NCBI GenBank assembly: GCA_007922305.1
Contig: ML677344.1
Coordinates: 528,894 to 592,893 of the forward strand
Origin: Dermatemys mawii
Taxonomy: Eukaryota > Chordata > Testudines > Dermatemydidae
Direction: 5' to 3'
Length of the DNA stretch: 64,000 nucleotides
Shown: piece by piece, positions 33,385 to 44,077 of the stretch
Numbering within the stretch: position 1 is the stretch's first letter
How the letters are laid out: the number at the start of each line of letters is the position of its first letter
The notes under the pieces: generated by a model
What the model was told of the DNA's origin: nothing
The model's database searches: none
The model's input: only the letters and a program-made list of their open reading frames with translations
Made by a program: the position numbers and the translations under genes

Positions 33385-34970
33385 GCCAGTGTCCGGACCC
33401 GCTCATGACAGCAGACACGTTCACAGCATGTATAAGCCAAGTACTCTTCCCTGCAGCCTGGCTGCTGGCTGCCAGGCCCCCTTGCCTGTGATCCCATCGG
33501 CTCTCCCTTCTCCCGGCCAGTGATGGGAGGAGACACTTTTCGGTGACACACAGACGCTGCAGGGAATGGTTTGGGTAACCCATGGGGTTTCCACTAGTAC
33601 TAGGCCAGTGACCATCCACACGGATTCTCCATCCCAGGCCAGGTTTAAATGAGGAGTGGCTTTGTTCCCCTCAAAAGCTCTTCTCTAGTTCCAGGAAAGG
33701 CCCGAGGCCTGTGTTCTGCAGGTCAAGCCAGATGATCACAGGCGTCCTTTCTGGCCTTGGAATCCAGGTGATGCTCTTCCTTTGGGTCAGCGCTGCACAA
33801 AACTGAATATTTATATTTGAGTGTAACCCCTGTCAGGAGCTGGCAGGACCTGTTGGGACCTTATGGGAGTTGTCCCAAGGAGCTGACAACCTAAACACAC
33901 TGGGTGTGATGCTCAGTGTGGCCCAAACTCTACTTTACGACACCATGCGTCCAAGCCCCCACTGTTCGTTAGAGCCGGCTGGAACTGCTCTAGCTTGACT
34001 CCGCTGTCTGTGGCCGCCAGGGCTGGCCCAGCAGCTAGGAATAGCTGGAGCGCTGTCCCCACTCCCATCCCTAATACGTGCCCCTCATGCTGGGGGTGTC
34101 ACAGGAGCAGCATAGCGGGACCCATTAGGCAGCAGACACTTAAAACGTCGTGGCCGGCTTTTCAAGAGCTTCCCCTGTGTGCCAGGATGCAGCCCTGCAA
34201 CGGTGCCCCGTTGTGGGTGCCCATATCGACTTGCTTCCCCAGAAACGATGGCCAGCGCACTGGGCTCTCTTGTGCCCACCAGGCCCCGCTCCCCAACAGG
34301 GATGGGGCGGAGCCAGGGGAGATTTTGCTCAAACTTTCCACCAATAATTCACCCATAGCCAAGATGGAGCCGGAGCCTGGAAAGCGCCCGCACAAGGAGC
34401 AAGTGCTCTGGGAAGTGACTGGAAATGGGGAAGCTGGCATGGGAGCGTGAATCAGAGCCCATATGGTCAACCATAGAACCATCTGTGCTCCCCTGCCCCA
34501 GTGTGGATCCTGCTGGGGATCAGGGCTGGCGAGTTCAGATGTGCATCGGGATCCAAACTTCCCCAGCACTGGGGGTGGCTGTTTGAACCCACAAATTTGG
34601 CCGGCCTGTCCGAAACACCAGCCGCTCAGCACCAGCCAGATCTGGGAGGAGATTCTGATTCACGTTTGGGGCTGTTTAGATCCAGACTGTGACAGAGCTT
34701 GGGATCAGCTGCAGAATTCAGCTGTGAACGTTGAGGTCGAACAATGCCCCCCCAACCCAGACATGGGCAAATCTAGGGGGACAGGCCAGGGACGATCTAT
34801 GGTGAAACCGTCCACTAGCATCTGTGACATCATCATCTGTCGCTCTGGAAAGATTGTGGTGTTGCCAATTCTAAAGGCACCTAGATGGCGCCCATTACCG
34901 TAGTCTCTGAGCCCCTCTCAATTGGTAATGTATTTATCCTCACACACCCTTGGGGAGCAGGGCAGGGCTG
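33385..34970. other. Gene-free stretch, nothing recognised
   Basis: GC-rich with overlapping ORFs up to 156 codons on both strands. None shows a known motif or a convincing start. Confidence 0.4.
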
Positions 34971-35060
34971 TTACCCGTAGATAGGGAAACTGAGGCACTT
35001 AGCAAGACTAAGTGACTGCCCCAAGGTCGCACACAGGAAGTCTGTGGCGGAGAAGAGCTC
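34971..35060 (-). repeat. MIR-like SINE fragment, reverse orientation
   Basis: 'agatagggaaactgaggcac' and 'gactgccccaaggtcgcaca' are the reversed MIR core and head. Confidence 0.65.
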
Positions 35061-35454
35061 TCCCATGCACCCAGCAAGCATCTTACCCGGGGTGTTAGAA
35101 CGTCACTGCACCTTCAGCTTGGAAAAGGGACATGAGGGTCAGCGGCCTGCTTGGAGCGAACACCCCGACTGGAATGCTGCAGTCATTAACTGATTTATTC
35201 GATAAACTCACAAAGCGACCAGCCCTGTACTATTGCTGCCACTGGTATTATTTTTGGCATTATTCACCACTCACTAACTAACCTCCGAAACAACAGTTCT
35301 TAAAAAAAACAACCCCTGAAATGCAAATGAGCAGAAAGCACAGCGGCTAGAACTAGGGTGCTGGGGGACGTGGGCTGGAACTAGGGGTGTGGGGGGTGTG
35401 GGGCCGCTTCACCCCCTGGCTTGAAGCAGTTTCCATCATATCCAGGCTTTACAC

Positions 35455-35662
35455 CAGGCCTGCACAACCTGCAGCCCTGGGGTCACATGCGGCCCGCACG
35501 GGCTCACTGTGTGACCCGTGGGGCGTGAGTAGGGGTGGGGCAAGCCAAGCGGTGGGGTGGGGGAAAGCAGATGGGGGTGAGGCGAGGGTGGGGCTTTTTG
35601 GCCCGCAGCTGGTTTTTCTGCAGTAATATGGCTCTCGCTGCTTTCTGAGTTGTGCAGGCCTG
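35455..35662. mobile_element. hAT-like MITE, second copy of the 29336 family
   Basis: Same 14-bp inverted ends (CAGGCCTGCACAAC and its inverse) and a closely similar interior. Flanking 8-mers agree at only about five positions, so its target duplication has decayed or boundaries differ. Confidence 0.8.
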
Positions 35663-35728
35663 CCTTAGCGTTTGGTTCAATTCTCAGCACCCCCACTACA
35701 CAAATCGCTCCAGCACCCCTGGCAGAAA

Positions 35729-35853
35729 TAGGGTGACCAGAAGTCCCATTTTTATAGAGACAGTCCTGACTTTTGGGGTCTTTTTCTTATATGGGCCCCT
35801 ATTGCCCCCCGCCCCCTGTCCCGACTGTTCACACTTGCTGACTGGTCACTCTA
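35729..35853. mobile_element. MITE with TAGGGTGACCAG ends, copy 1
   Basis: Left TAGGGTGACCAG, right CTGGTCACTCTA, interior 'cttttggggtctttttcttata'. Homologous to 37089-37212. No target duplication seen. Confidence 0.75.
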
Positions 35854-35859
35854 AAAGGC

Positions 35860-36590
35860 CTCAAGACAATCTGCACTTTCAAAGTTTGACCCAGTACAAA
35901 ATCTGCCTTCGCTCTGCTGCGGGCAAATACTAACCCAAGCGTGGAGTAAGAGCGACATCTAGTGGTCAGAGAGGAGAATTTCAGCCTCTTCATTTCCTTC
36001 CCTTTCCATTTTCCTCCTGCTTCTCAGGTTCAGGGCTGGTCACCTTGAGTGGCTCAGGCCTAAAGTTCCTGAAATCTCCACCCCAGCTTCAGCAGGGCTG
36101 ATGTGGTTATCTTGTATTGATACTTTTCTTTGAGATAGGACAGCCTGGTCATCCTGGGTGCACATTAAAGATCCCCCGGCACTTTTCATATGATGAACGA
36201 CTGGCCCGGCTGGCCAAAATTATCACCCCACTACACATGCACACCAGCAACCCCACACACGCTGTGTACAGTTGCTTGCCACCTTCCACCCCAGCAGTGG
36301 CTGCATTTTCATAGTGCTATATGTAGGGCCCATGGGGAAGTGGGGGGGTCAGGAGGGCCATTTGGCCTAGGCCTCAAGCTCAAAGTGGGCCTCAAATTTA
36401 GACACATGTTAATTTCTTGCCATTTGATAAGTTTCACGACTTGTTTTGATGTGCATCCTTATCGGGCCAAAATGTGACACACTCCGTCCACCTAGACCTG
36501 CAAATAAGAGATGTGATTTGGTAAGAGACATCATGTTTTTGTTAACTGATATAGATTTTGCCATATTAGAGTTTTAAATGTTCATTAAAT
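35860..36590. other. Gene-free stretch next to a transposase relic
   Basis: Nothing is firmly recognised. 36330-36400 ('ggcctaggcctcaagctcaa') may be the left part of the hAT element whose transposase relic follows. Confidence 0.4.
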
Positions 36591-36591
36591 A

Positions 36592-36876
36592 TTGCGTATT
36601 TTTGTCAGTTTGCCTGCATTGGTGGCTTCAGGTGAATGCACCTTCAACGTGCTGAAGCAGGTAAAGAACTCTCCCCGGTCAGCTATGGGACAAGAGCGTT
36701 TGAATGGGCTCGCCGTGTTGAATATCAGCTGCGTCATTGCACAAAAGCTAGATTTCACCTCACACATTAATGCATTTGCACAGAAAAGGGCTAGAAAAGC
36801 ATTGGTTAAATTTAAAAAAATTCAAATTACATCTCACTCTTTTTGGGGGGCCTTATTTTGTTTTCATGTGTCGTAA
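36592..36876 (+). pseudogene. hAT transposase C-terminal fragment
   Basis: The first 70 codons resemble the hAT dimerisation region of BED/TTF-type transposases and ZMYM-like genes: LPALVASGECTF..LKQVKN, RSAMGQERLNGLAVLNI and LDFTSHINAFAQKRARK. It begins mid-domain and runs into A/T-rich non-coding sequence, so it is a relic. The same ORF upstream is closed. It could belong to an autonomous partner of one of the local MITE families, but no end match was found. Confidence 0.7.
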
Positions 36877-37066
36877 TTTTTTATTTTTATTATGTCTCGG
36901 GGCCTCAGAAGCTAGAAGTAGCCAGGGCCTCTCTGGATCTCTGAGAGGGCCTGGCTGTATGTATAGTTTGCAAAGCCTTCAAGTTGAAAAGTGCTTTATT
37001 AACGCAACATGCACGTGTTAATACTCTGAACTGGCTGTATGTGCCCCACTACCCTCTTGCTGGAAG

Positions 37067-37473
37067 CAGGGCCGGCACAAGCACTAGGTAGGGTGACCAC
37101 ACGTCCCGATTTTATAGGGCCAGTCCCGATTTTGGGGTCTTTTCTCTTATATAGGCTCCTATTACCCCCCACCCCCATCCCGATTTTTCACACTTGCCGT
37201 CTGGTCACCCTAGCACTAGGTGACCTAAGCGGTCGCCTTGGGCAGCACGCTTTGTGGGGTGGCTTTTAGCTACCCTCGGCGGCATTTCAGCGGCAGGTCC
37301 TCCGAGGGTGGGCACCAGCAGGGAACATTGCGGGGCAGTGCGCCGTCCGTAATTCATTGAGGCGGCACGCCGCAGCTTTCGCTTTGAACCGCCGCCAGCG
37401 ATTCGGCGGCAGCTCTACCACTTTTTTTTCTGCTTCACCACGTAGGGCAGCAAATCAGCTGATGCCACCCCTG
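37067..37473. mobile_element. hAT-like element carrying a nested MITE
   Basis: Starts CAGGGCCGGC and ends CCACCCCTG, flanked by a perfect 8-bp duplication GCTGGAAG (37059-37066, 37474-37481). It contains another element (37089-37212) with its own perfect duplication. The interior is GC-rich ('ggcggcatttcagcggcagg'). Non-coding. Confidence 0.85.
37089..37212. mobile_element. MITE with TAGGGTGACCAG-type ends, copy 2 (nested)
   Basis: 124 bp with inverted ends TAGGGTGACCA / TAGGGTGACCAG and perfect 8-bp duplication GCACTAGG (37081-37088, 37213-37220). It lies within the larger hAT-like element 37067-37473, so it inserted later. Confidence 0.9.
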
Positions 37474-37481
37474 GCTGGAAG

Positions 37482-38519
37482 GAATCAGAAATGCTCAGCT
37501 GTGTATCATAGGCCGTATACTGTTAACAGGAAAGAGATCCTCTCCTTGAGTTCGAACAAGAGGTTCCTGTCTACTTCGAAAAGGAGAATCTGAGTTCTCT
37601 CCGCTGGCTCTATAAAGTTGGAGGCTGGGATAGAATTGGTGCACTCTGTGAAATGCAGTTATGTGGCTGCATAATTATCCCATTCTTTGAAGCAGCCAAT
37701 TGTGATCCAGACTCTCACCTTTCATTAAATAAAAGATGAAGTCTTCAGGCTTTTTGCTCGTGAAGACAATATTCAAAATGTGAACCGAATGTCATGTGAA
37801 GCAGTGTCGCTCACCTGAGTCTGCAGAGAGCCTGAAACAGTAGATCTAGGATGGATGAGGAGCTGCTCCCATTGGAATCAATGGACGTTTCACTCTGAAA
37901 CCTAAAGATGACAATTTCTTTGTCTGTGTTGTTAACTCTTTCATTGCTGATCCCTTCAGCAGAATCTTTGTGCTTGTCCTTTGCTGTCGGATGTAGGCCA
38001 GGGGTAGGGTTGCTCTTGGGAGCTGCTGGAGCGGGGGAAACGAGGTATCGAATGCCACCAACTTTAAAGTTGCCTCCACTCCTTCCCAAAAGGAAATGTA
38101 TCCTCTCCCAAGCACTGGTGCATAGAGAGAGTGGGTGGAACAAGGCTGCCAGCGGCCGTAGGGTCAACACACTATAGGGCCCTCGTTCCTAGTGACCTTA
38201 GTTGCTCCGTGTGGAAAACATGATGCACTGAAGTGGCAGTGGAGGGGGTCAGAAAGGCAGTGGGCCCGGGGAGTGATGGAATGGGGCTCTCTGTGGTCCC
38301 CCAGGGCTTCTGGGCCCAGAAGCTATCAGGAAATAAAGCCTAGCAACTGGGAAGAGCCATTGCAGGGAAAGTCCAGCCCAGTCTTTGCAGCCCTGGGATG
38401 GAGCATGCTTGGTCGCTGGGTTGGAATGATGCAGGTACAGCCTGGCCACATGTAGGAGCTGTGAGGATCTGGAACATGCTCAATACAGATGGAATCTTTG
38501 GAATACATTCATGGAGCTT
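37482..38519. other. Gene-free stretch, nothing recognised
   Basis: No supported gene. ORFs at 37810-38170 on both strands overlap each other and lack motifs. Confidence 0.4.
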
Positions 38520-38740
38520 ACGTCCATTAATGGCTCTTAGCCAGGCTGGGTAAGGAATGGTGTCCCTAGCCTCTGTTTGTCAGAGGGGAGTGATGGATGG
38601 CAGGAGAGAGATCACTTGATCACTATCTGTTAGGTTCACTCACTGCAGAGCACCTGGCATTGGCCACTTTTGGTCGATAGGATACTGGGCTGGATGGACC
38701 TTTGGTCTGATCCAGTACAGCCATTCTTATGTTCTTATGA
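38520..38740 (+). mobile_element. CR1 LINE 3' end
   Basis: 'tggtgtccctagcctctgtt', 'gagcacctggcattggccac' and 'actgggctggatggaccttt' lead to the terminal TTCTTATGTTCTTATG. Confidence 0.85.
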
Positions 38741-40137
38741 AAATGTAGCTGCCAAACTAGCAAATCTCTACTGAGCACATGGAAACAGATTTTTTAAAGG
38801 CTCATAATTTGGCCAAATTTGGGTGAATTTTCACAAGGCTGGCAAAAGGCACCTCCCTCACATCAGGACAATTCCCCTGCCAAATTTCAAATCCTGCTCC
38901 AATCCACTGAGGCACTAGAGCTTCTCAAAGAAACAGTTGTAAGAATGTTTTTAACATAAGCCAAGTGATTTATTTTTTGTCCTTGGAGATGTCTGAACCA
39001 TTTTTGCTTGAATTTTCCCCAAAAAAATTATCCTGAGGTAGACACCCAGCATGGGAAATTGCAGCCAAAATGCTTTACATTTGGCAAAGTTATAAGCAAC
39101 TGAAAACAGGGTCTTATAATGGGAACTATCAGTCAACCTTTAAAGGCATCACTGCCCAAAGCGTCTATTATAAAATGTGTATTGTTCTGATAGGCTACTT
39201 CTCTCCGACTGTAAGATCTTTAGGGCAGGGACCATGGTTGCTATATGTCTGTACAGCAACTAACACAAAGGGCTTCTTAATGAGAGCTGACGGTGCTACC
39301 ATAATACAATTATATACAAAGGAACATGCTGCCATAATACTGAATGTAAACAATGCCACTTTATTTTGTACAGCACTTTTCATGCAGATTGTATCCCAAA
39401 GACCTTTCCAGAGCTAATACAATACCAGTTACAGGGTTATCTAGAAGAGAGACACCGCAGTAGTAGCATGACATACGAGAAATCAGTTACAGCTCCTGGG
39501 TAAATACAAAGTAAACGTACAGGACCTGAATCTCCCATGAAAATCTGGAGACACTCCACTAAAGTCAGTGGAGTAACACCTATGTAAAACCAGTTTAAGT
39601 GGGAGAAGAATCTGTTCCAAAACCCTGAGAGAATATTACAAGCTGCTACCAGCTGCCGGAGGGTGTCAGGGACTAGCGAGGTACCCAGAGCTTCGGTAAG
39701 TACTGTAGAGAAGGGAGATGCAGAAGGAAATGTGATTTATTCGTGCTTCAGCCCAGGGCGAACCAGCGCTTGCGGAGATGGGGTTTATAAACTAAAACAC
39801 AGACACCCAGCATCAGTCCACATGGACCAGTCGGCATCACTGGGGCATCGTAAGCAAACAAGGCCAGAAGAGACCTGAGTCATATCGTCTATTTCTGATT
39901 CTTTTGGAAACAACCTCGATGTTGGCTAAGCCGCTGGGGACAAAGAGGAAGCTTGAAGATACCCAGTGGCCGTGGCCCCCAAATGGCCGCCTGCTAATGG
40001 AGCACAGAGAGCTGCAGCCGTATCCTCTCTGCTGGGTGACGGCAGGGGAATCAGCTTGAAGTTACACACGTGAGCGTGTATTTGCAGGAACACGGCTTGA
40101 TTTTAGATGGGATGCGATGAGTGAAGGTAACAAACAG
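38741..40137. other. Gene-free stretch with a SINE-like piece
   Basis: 39205-39310 ('tagggcagggaccatggttg', 'tgctaccataatacaattat') resembles the 3' part of the MIR-like family in + orientation. The rest is unassigned. Confidence 0.45.
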
Positions 40138-41025
40138 GGAGGGGACAGAGTGAAAAGGTCAAGGGTGACACTGAGACCCTGCCCCATGTCCTATGTGGAT
40201 GTGAAGAGCACTCTGGAGCCCGGCAGTATCGCCGCAACGTCATCCAGAACCAGCTGGTGAAAGCCATCCCGCCGTCCGTGGGGGAGATCACCATCGACTC
40301 CGCCATCCCCGGGACAGACAGTCGACTGCGACCCGACTTCGTCGTGACCCACGCAGAAAAGGAGGTCATCGTAGTAGACGTCACGGTGCCATTTGAAAAC
40401 TGGTCACCGGCCTTCCACAAGGCCCAAGCACGGAAGGCGTCGAAGTCCACCCCGCTGGCCAACACCCTGAGAGCCCAGGGCTACGGGGCCCCGATCCACA
40501 CCCTGGTCATAGGAACCCTGGGCACGTGGGACCCCAACAACGAGCCGGTACTGAGAGTGTGTGGAGTCAGTCGGCACTATGCCCGGCTCATGAGACAGCT
40601 CATGGTGTCCGACACCATCCAGTGGTCCAGAGACATTTACACGGAGCACGTAACGGGACATCATCAGTACCAGGTCGAGTAACTGAGACTGCCGACCAGG
40701 GAAATAATCCACCCCCTCCCTTCCCTGACAAACCGAGGGACGCACCCCATCCATGGACCTATTGTCTACATCACCCCTGACTTGGACTCTGAATACATTC
40801 CATGAGTGGTGCACCTGATCCCATTTATCCACTGACGCTTTAAAAACTTCCAGACTCCAATCTGGATCTAGGCTGGTTATCTGACATGTATGTACCTCAG
40901 GAACCTTGTCACTGTTACTTGTAATCCCCCATGACCCAAGCACAGCCCCAGATGTACAGAACCTTCCTTCTTAACTTGTGTCCATTTGATTTGAAACATT
41001 AACTTTAATAAAATTATTTATTAGT
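40138..41025 (+). mobile_element. 5'-truncated R2-type (restriction-endonuclease) LINE
   Basis: This 3' end of a non-LTR retrotransposon has the C-terminal ORF (40166-40682), about 320 bases of 3' UTR and a poly(A)-like AATAAAATTATTTATT terminus (about 41007-41022). The ORF type (RPD..VVDV endonuclease) belongs to the R2/R4/NeSL group and differs from CR1 and L1, which use an APE endonuclease. Truncation at the 5' end is normal for LINE insertions. Confidence 0.7.
40166..40682 (+). pseudogene. R2-type LINE endonuclease fragment (C-terminus of ORF)
   Basis: About 172 codons are open to the stop at 40680-40682. They begin in a Cys/His region (TLPHVLCGCEEHSGA, last part of the CCHC motif), then show the restriction-like endonuclease signature RLRPDFVVTHAEKEVIVVDV: RPD, then E-V-I-V-V-D-V about 10 residues later. 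A conserved tail ends ITGHRQYQ-like (VTGHHQYQVE). No reverse transcriptase is present. The frame is intact and GC-rich relative to its surroundings, so the insertion may be fairly young. In the shorter reading it starts at the ATG at 40257, but that is internal. Confidence 0.7.
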
Positions 41026-41389
41026 TGTACCACCATAGCTCCTAGGAATCCCAGTCAGACTAAACACAGGAAAAAAATAGTGTAAGAACCTCAGAAGCAG
41101 GAAGCCTGATAAACAGTCAGGGGGGCCAGTGGACGATTGAAGTGGTACAGAAGTGCTCAAGGAAGACAAGGCTGTTGTGGAGAAGCTAAATGGATTCTTT
41201 GCTGCAGAGGATGTGAGGGAGATTCCCACACTTGAGCCAGTTGTTTTAAGTGACAAATTTGAGGACGTGGACATTGAGGTGTGAGTAGAAGAGGTTATGG
41301 AACAAATTGATAAATGAAGCAGTAACCAGAACCGGATGGGATTCACCCAGGAGTTTGGAAGGAACTCAACTATCTAATGTCAGAACTAC

Positions 41390-41515
41390 TAATTGGGGTA
41401 CAGAAAGCGAGGAATACTTGCAGCACCTTAGAGACTAACCAGTTTATTTCAGCATAAGCTTTTGTGGGCTATAGCCCACTTCATCGGATGCATAGAATGG
41501 AACGAACAGAAGTAA
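41390..41515 (+). mobile_element. Turtle interspersed repeat ('caccttagagactaac' family), copy 1
   Basis: Shares 'gcaccttagagactaac', 'gcataagctttt', 'gcccacttcat' and 'ggatgcatagaatggaac' with the longer copy at 53371-53890. It interrupts CR1 coding sequence; 'gtac' near both ends (41400, 41518) could be part of a target duplication. Confidence 0.65.
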
Positions 41516-41726
41516 GTACGTAACCTCTCACTTATGTCAGTCTCTGCCCCAGATGATGGGAGGGTAGCTAATGTAACACCTATTTTTTAAAAAAGGCACC
41601 AAAGGGGACCCTGGCAATTACAGTCCAGTAAGCCTAGCGTCAAACCAGGCAAATTGGTTGAAAATATAGTAAAGGACAGACATATGCCACTATAGAAATC
41701 CATGGTACACTCATACCCTAAACACT

Positions 41727-42423
41727 TGTAGCGGGGTGGCTACCCACTCCCAGCCAGAAGGGCTTTAAACAGCCCAGGAATGGGTTGTGGCTGGGAGCAA
41801 GTTCCCAGGCTGATTGCGAGAATAGGCTCAGCTGGGTGGCCACACCCCAAACACTCTAGCAGGCCTTAAAGGCTGAGAGGCAGGGGCTGGAGAGAGAATA
41901 GTGTCTCCTCTGTCTCCAGAGGTAGACAGGCCTGGCTGCTGGGAAACACAAGGTATCTAGAGTGGAGCAGGGCTGGGCCAGGCAGGAGGAGCTGGGGAAG
42001 CTCTAGCTTGGAAACCCCCAGGCTGCAGGGCCTAGGGAGAAGGCCCAACAGAGGATACTGGGGTTGCACGGGGCAGCCCAGGGCTAAAGAGGCAGCAGGC
42101 CAACGCTCCTTGCCGGTGTATGAGTGGCAATTATACTGCAGTCTGCCCCAGTGAACAGGGGTAAGTGGTGACTGGCAGTTGCCTAGACTGAGGCAAGGTG
42201 GGGATAGGGGGTGGGAGTTCCCTGGGAGGGGAGACCCTGAGACTGTGGGGGTACTGCAGGGGTGCATCCCCCTAGGGAAGAGGGCACTGGGGTCCAGGGG
42301 AAGGACACGGGGGGCCAGTAGCAAGCGGGACTACAGCCTGCAGAGGGCGTTCCAGAGCTGGTGAGCTAATTCCCTGGATGTACCAGCAGGAGGCGCTGTG
42401 GGGTGAGTTGCTGCTATACTACA
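41727..42423 (+). mobile_element. Solo LTR inside CR1
   Basis: Homologous to 21117-21859, TG...CA ends (TGTAGCGGGGTGG to ACTACA), flanked by CACT (41723-41726, 42424-42427). CR1 sequence reads through when the LTR and one CACT are removed. Predicted ORFs within are not genes. Confidence 0.8.
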
Positions 42424-42719
42424 CACTGCATGAAGTTTTAAGTGCTCCATCTCAAAAAAGATATACAGTATTAGAATTCATAAAGTACAGAGAAGGGCAG
42501 CAAAACTGATTAGGAGTATGGAACAGCTTCCATATAAGGAGAGATTAAAAAGACAGGGACTGTTCAGCTTGGGAAAGAGACAACTAAGGGGGGATATGAC
42601 AGAGGTCTATAAAATCGTGAGTGTTGTGGGGAAAATGAGTAAGGGAGTGTTATTTACTCCTTCTCATAACACAAAAACTAGAAGACACCTGATGAAATTA
42701 GGATTGTTAACCTTGTAAT

Positions 42720-43272
42720 CACACAAAACCAAACACTCCTGCCCTGCCCCTTCTCGGAGCCCTCATCCCATTCACTTCCCCATCCCCTCCCCCCCCCCCC
42801 CCCCCCCCCCCCCCCGTTGCTCACTCTTCCCCACCCTCGCTCACTTTCACTGGCTGGGGCAGGAGATTTTGGTGCAGGACCAGCTGAGGACTCTAACTGG
42901 GAGTTCAGCCTCTGGGGTGGGGCCGGGGATGAGGGGTTAGGGTGCATGAGGGGACTCCAGGCTGGGACATGGTGTTGGGGTGCAGGACAGGGTGAGGGCT
43001 CTGGCTTGGGTTGAGGGCAGGAATGAGGGGTTCAGGAAGGACCTCCAGGCTGGGCCAGGGGGCTGGGGTGGGGGTGCGGACTCCTAGCAATGCTTACCGC
43101 AGCTCTGAGAAAGCAGCTGCCAGGTCCCTGAAGCCTCTAGGTGCATGGGCGGCCATGTGGCTCTGTGCAGTGAGCGCTGCCTTCGTCCCCGCAGGCACCA
43201 CCCCCAGCAGCTCCCATTGGTCATGGCTTCTAACCAATAGGAGCTGCAGAGCCAGTATTCAATGCACAAGCA
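42720..43272. mobile_element. GC-rich insertion within CR1, includes a poly-C tract
   Basis: About 550 bp with no CR1 similarity separates two CR1 segments. It contains a run of 27 C (42789-42815), then G-rich sequence. It resembles the non-coding interiors of local hAT-like elements, but its ends were not resolved. Confidence 0.5.
42789..42815. repeat. Poly-C homopolymer, 27 bases
   Basis: Uninterrupted C run. Its length in the assembly may be unreliable. The complementary strand could form a G-quadruplex. Confidence 0.9.
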
Positions 43273-43569
43273 ACCTGTGAAACTCCTTGCCAGAGGATGT
43301 TGTGAAGGCCAAGACTATAACAGAGTTCAAAAAGGAGCTAGATAAGTTCATGGAGGATAGGTCCATCAAAGGCTATTGGCCAGGATAGGCAGGGATGGTG
43401 TCCCTAGTCTCTGTTTGCCAGAAGCTGGGAATGGGCAACAGGGGATGGATCACTGGATGATTCCCTGCTCTGTTCATTCCCTCTGGAGCACCTGGCATTG
43501 GCCACTGTCAATAGACAGGACACTGGGCTAGATGCACCTTTGGTTTGACCCACTGTGTACTGGGGCGGG

Positions 43570-43775
43570 GGCAGCGCGCGAAGCCTCCTTGGCCGCCCAA
43601 GCATCTAGGGAGCGCGAGGATCTGGCGGCTACTTCCGGGAGCCATGTGGAGCTAGGTCAGACAGAGATCCTGCCTGGGCCCCTTCTGCACCGCTGACCGA
43701 ACTTTTAACAGCCCGTCAGCAATGCCGACCGGAGCCGCCAGTGTGAGAATTGGACACCTGGCAACCCTGGCTGAA
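43570..43775. repeat. GC-rich element end
   Basis: Ends with 'tggacacctggcaaccctgg', a phrase I recognise from turtle interspersed repeats. Class and left boundary unresolved. Confidence 0.35.
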
Positions 43776-43798
43776 ATGAATAGACAGAATGTTTAATA

Positions 43799-44068
43799 CA
43801 GGGATCTCAAACTCAAATCACCAGGAGGGCCACATGAGGACTAGTACATTGGCCTGAGGGCCACATCACTGACACTCTCCCCGCCCCCTGGCTGCCCCTG
43901 GCCCCGCCCCCCACTCCACCCCTTCCATGAGGCCCCACCCCTGCCCTGCCTTTTCTCACGCCTCCCTGCCCTCATTCCAACCCCTTCCCCAAAGTCCCCA
44001 CCCCAACTTTGCCCCCTCCCTGTAGGCTGCAGGAAATAGCCCTGCAGACCATGTGTTTGAGACCCCTG
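43799..44068. mobile_element. hAT-like MITE in a CR1 fragment
   Basis: The left end CAGGGATCTCAAACTC and right end GTTTGAGACCCCTG are inverted. It is flanked by GTTTAATA (43791-43798) and GTTTAAAA (44069-44076), a 7/8 target duplication. The flanks, including 'aaacaaacaaaaggaagtag', are CR1-like. Confidence 0.75.
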
Positions 44069-44077
44069 GTTTAAAAC

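Larger units (their letters stand above)
41060..43555 (+). mobile_element. CR1 LINE, 3' half, broken by three insertions
   Basis: CR1 ORF2 and 3' region in + orientation. A coding relic (41545-41640) reads like RVANVTPIF.K...GDPGNYSPVS, the reverse transcriptase segment. Further parts run to 41726 ('atagaaatccatggtacac'), 42424-42715 ('cagagaagggcagcaaaact') and 43275-43555 ('tgccagaggatgttgtgaag', 'acactgggctagatgcacct'). Insertions occupy about 41390-41515, 41727-42423 and about 42720-43272. Confidence 0.8.

Noticed and set aside
33284..33523. ORF with three EEHRGSLGRR repeats, considered as a repeat protein
   Set aside because: The repeat is a 30-bp DNA tandem array in an otherwise motif-free short ORF.
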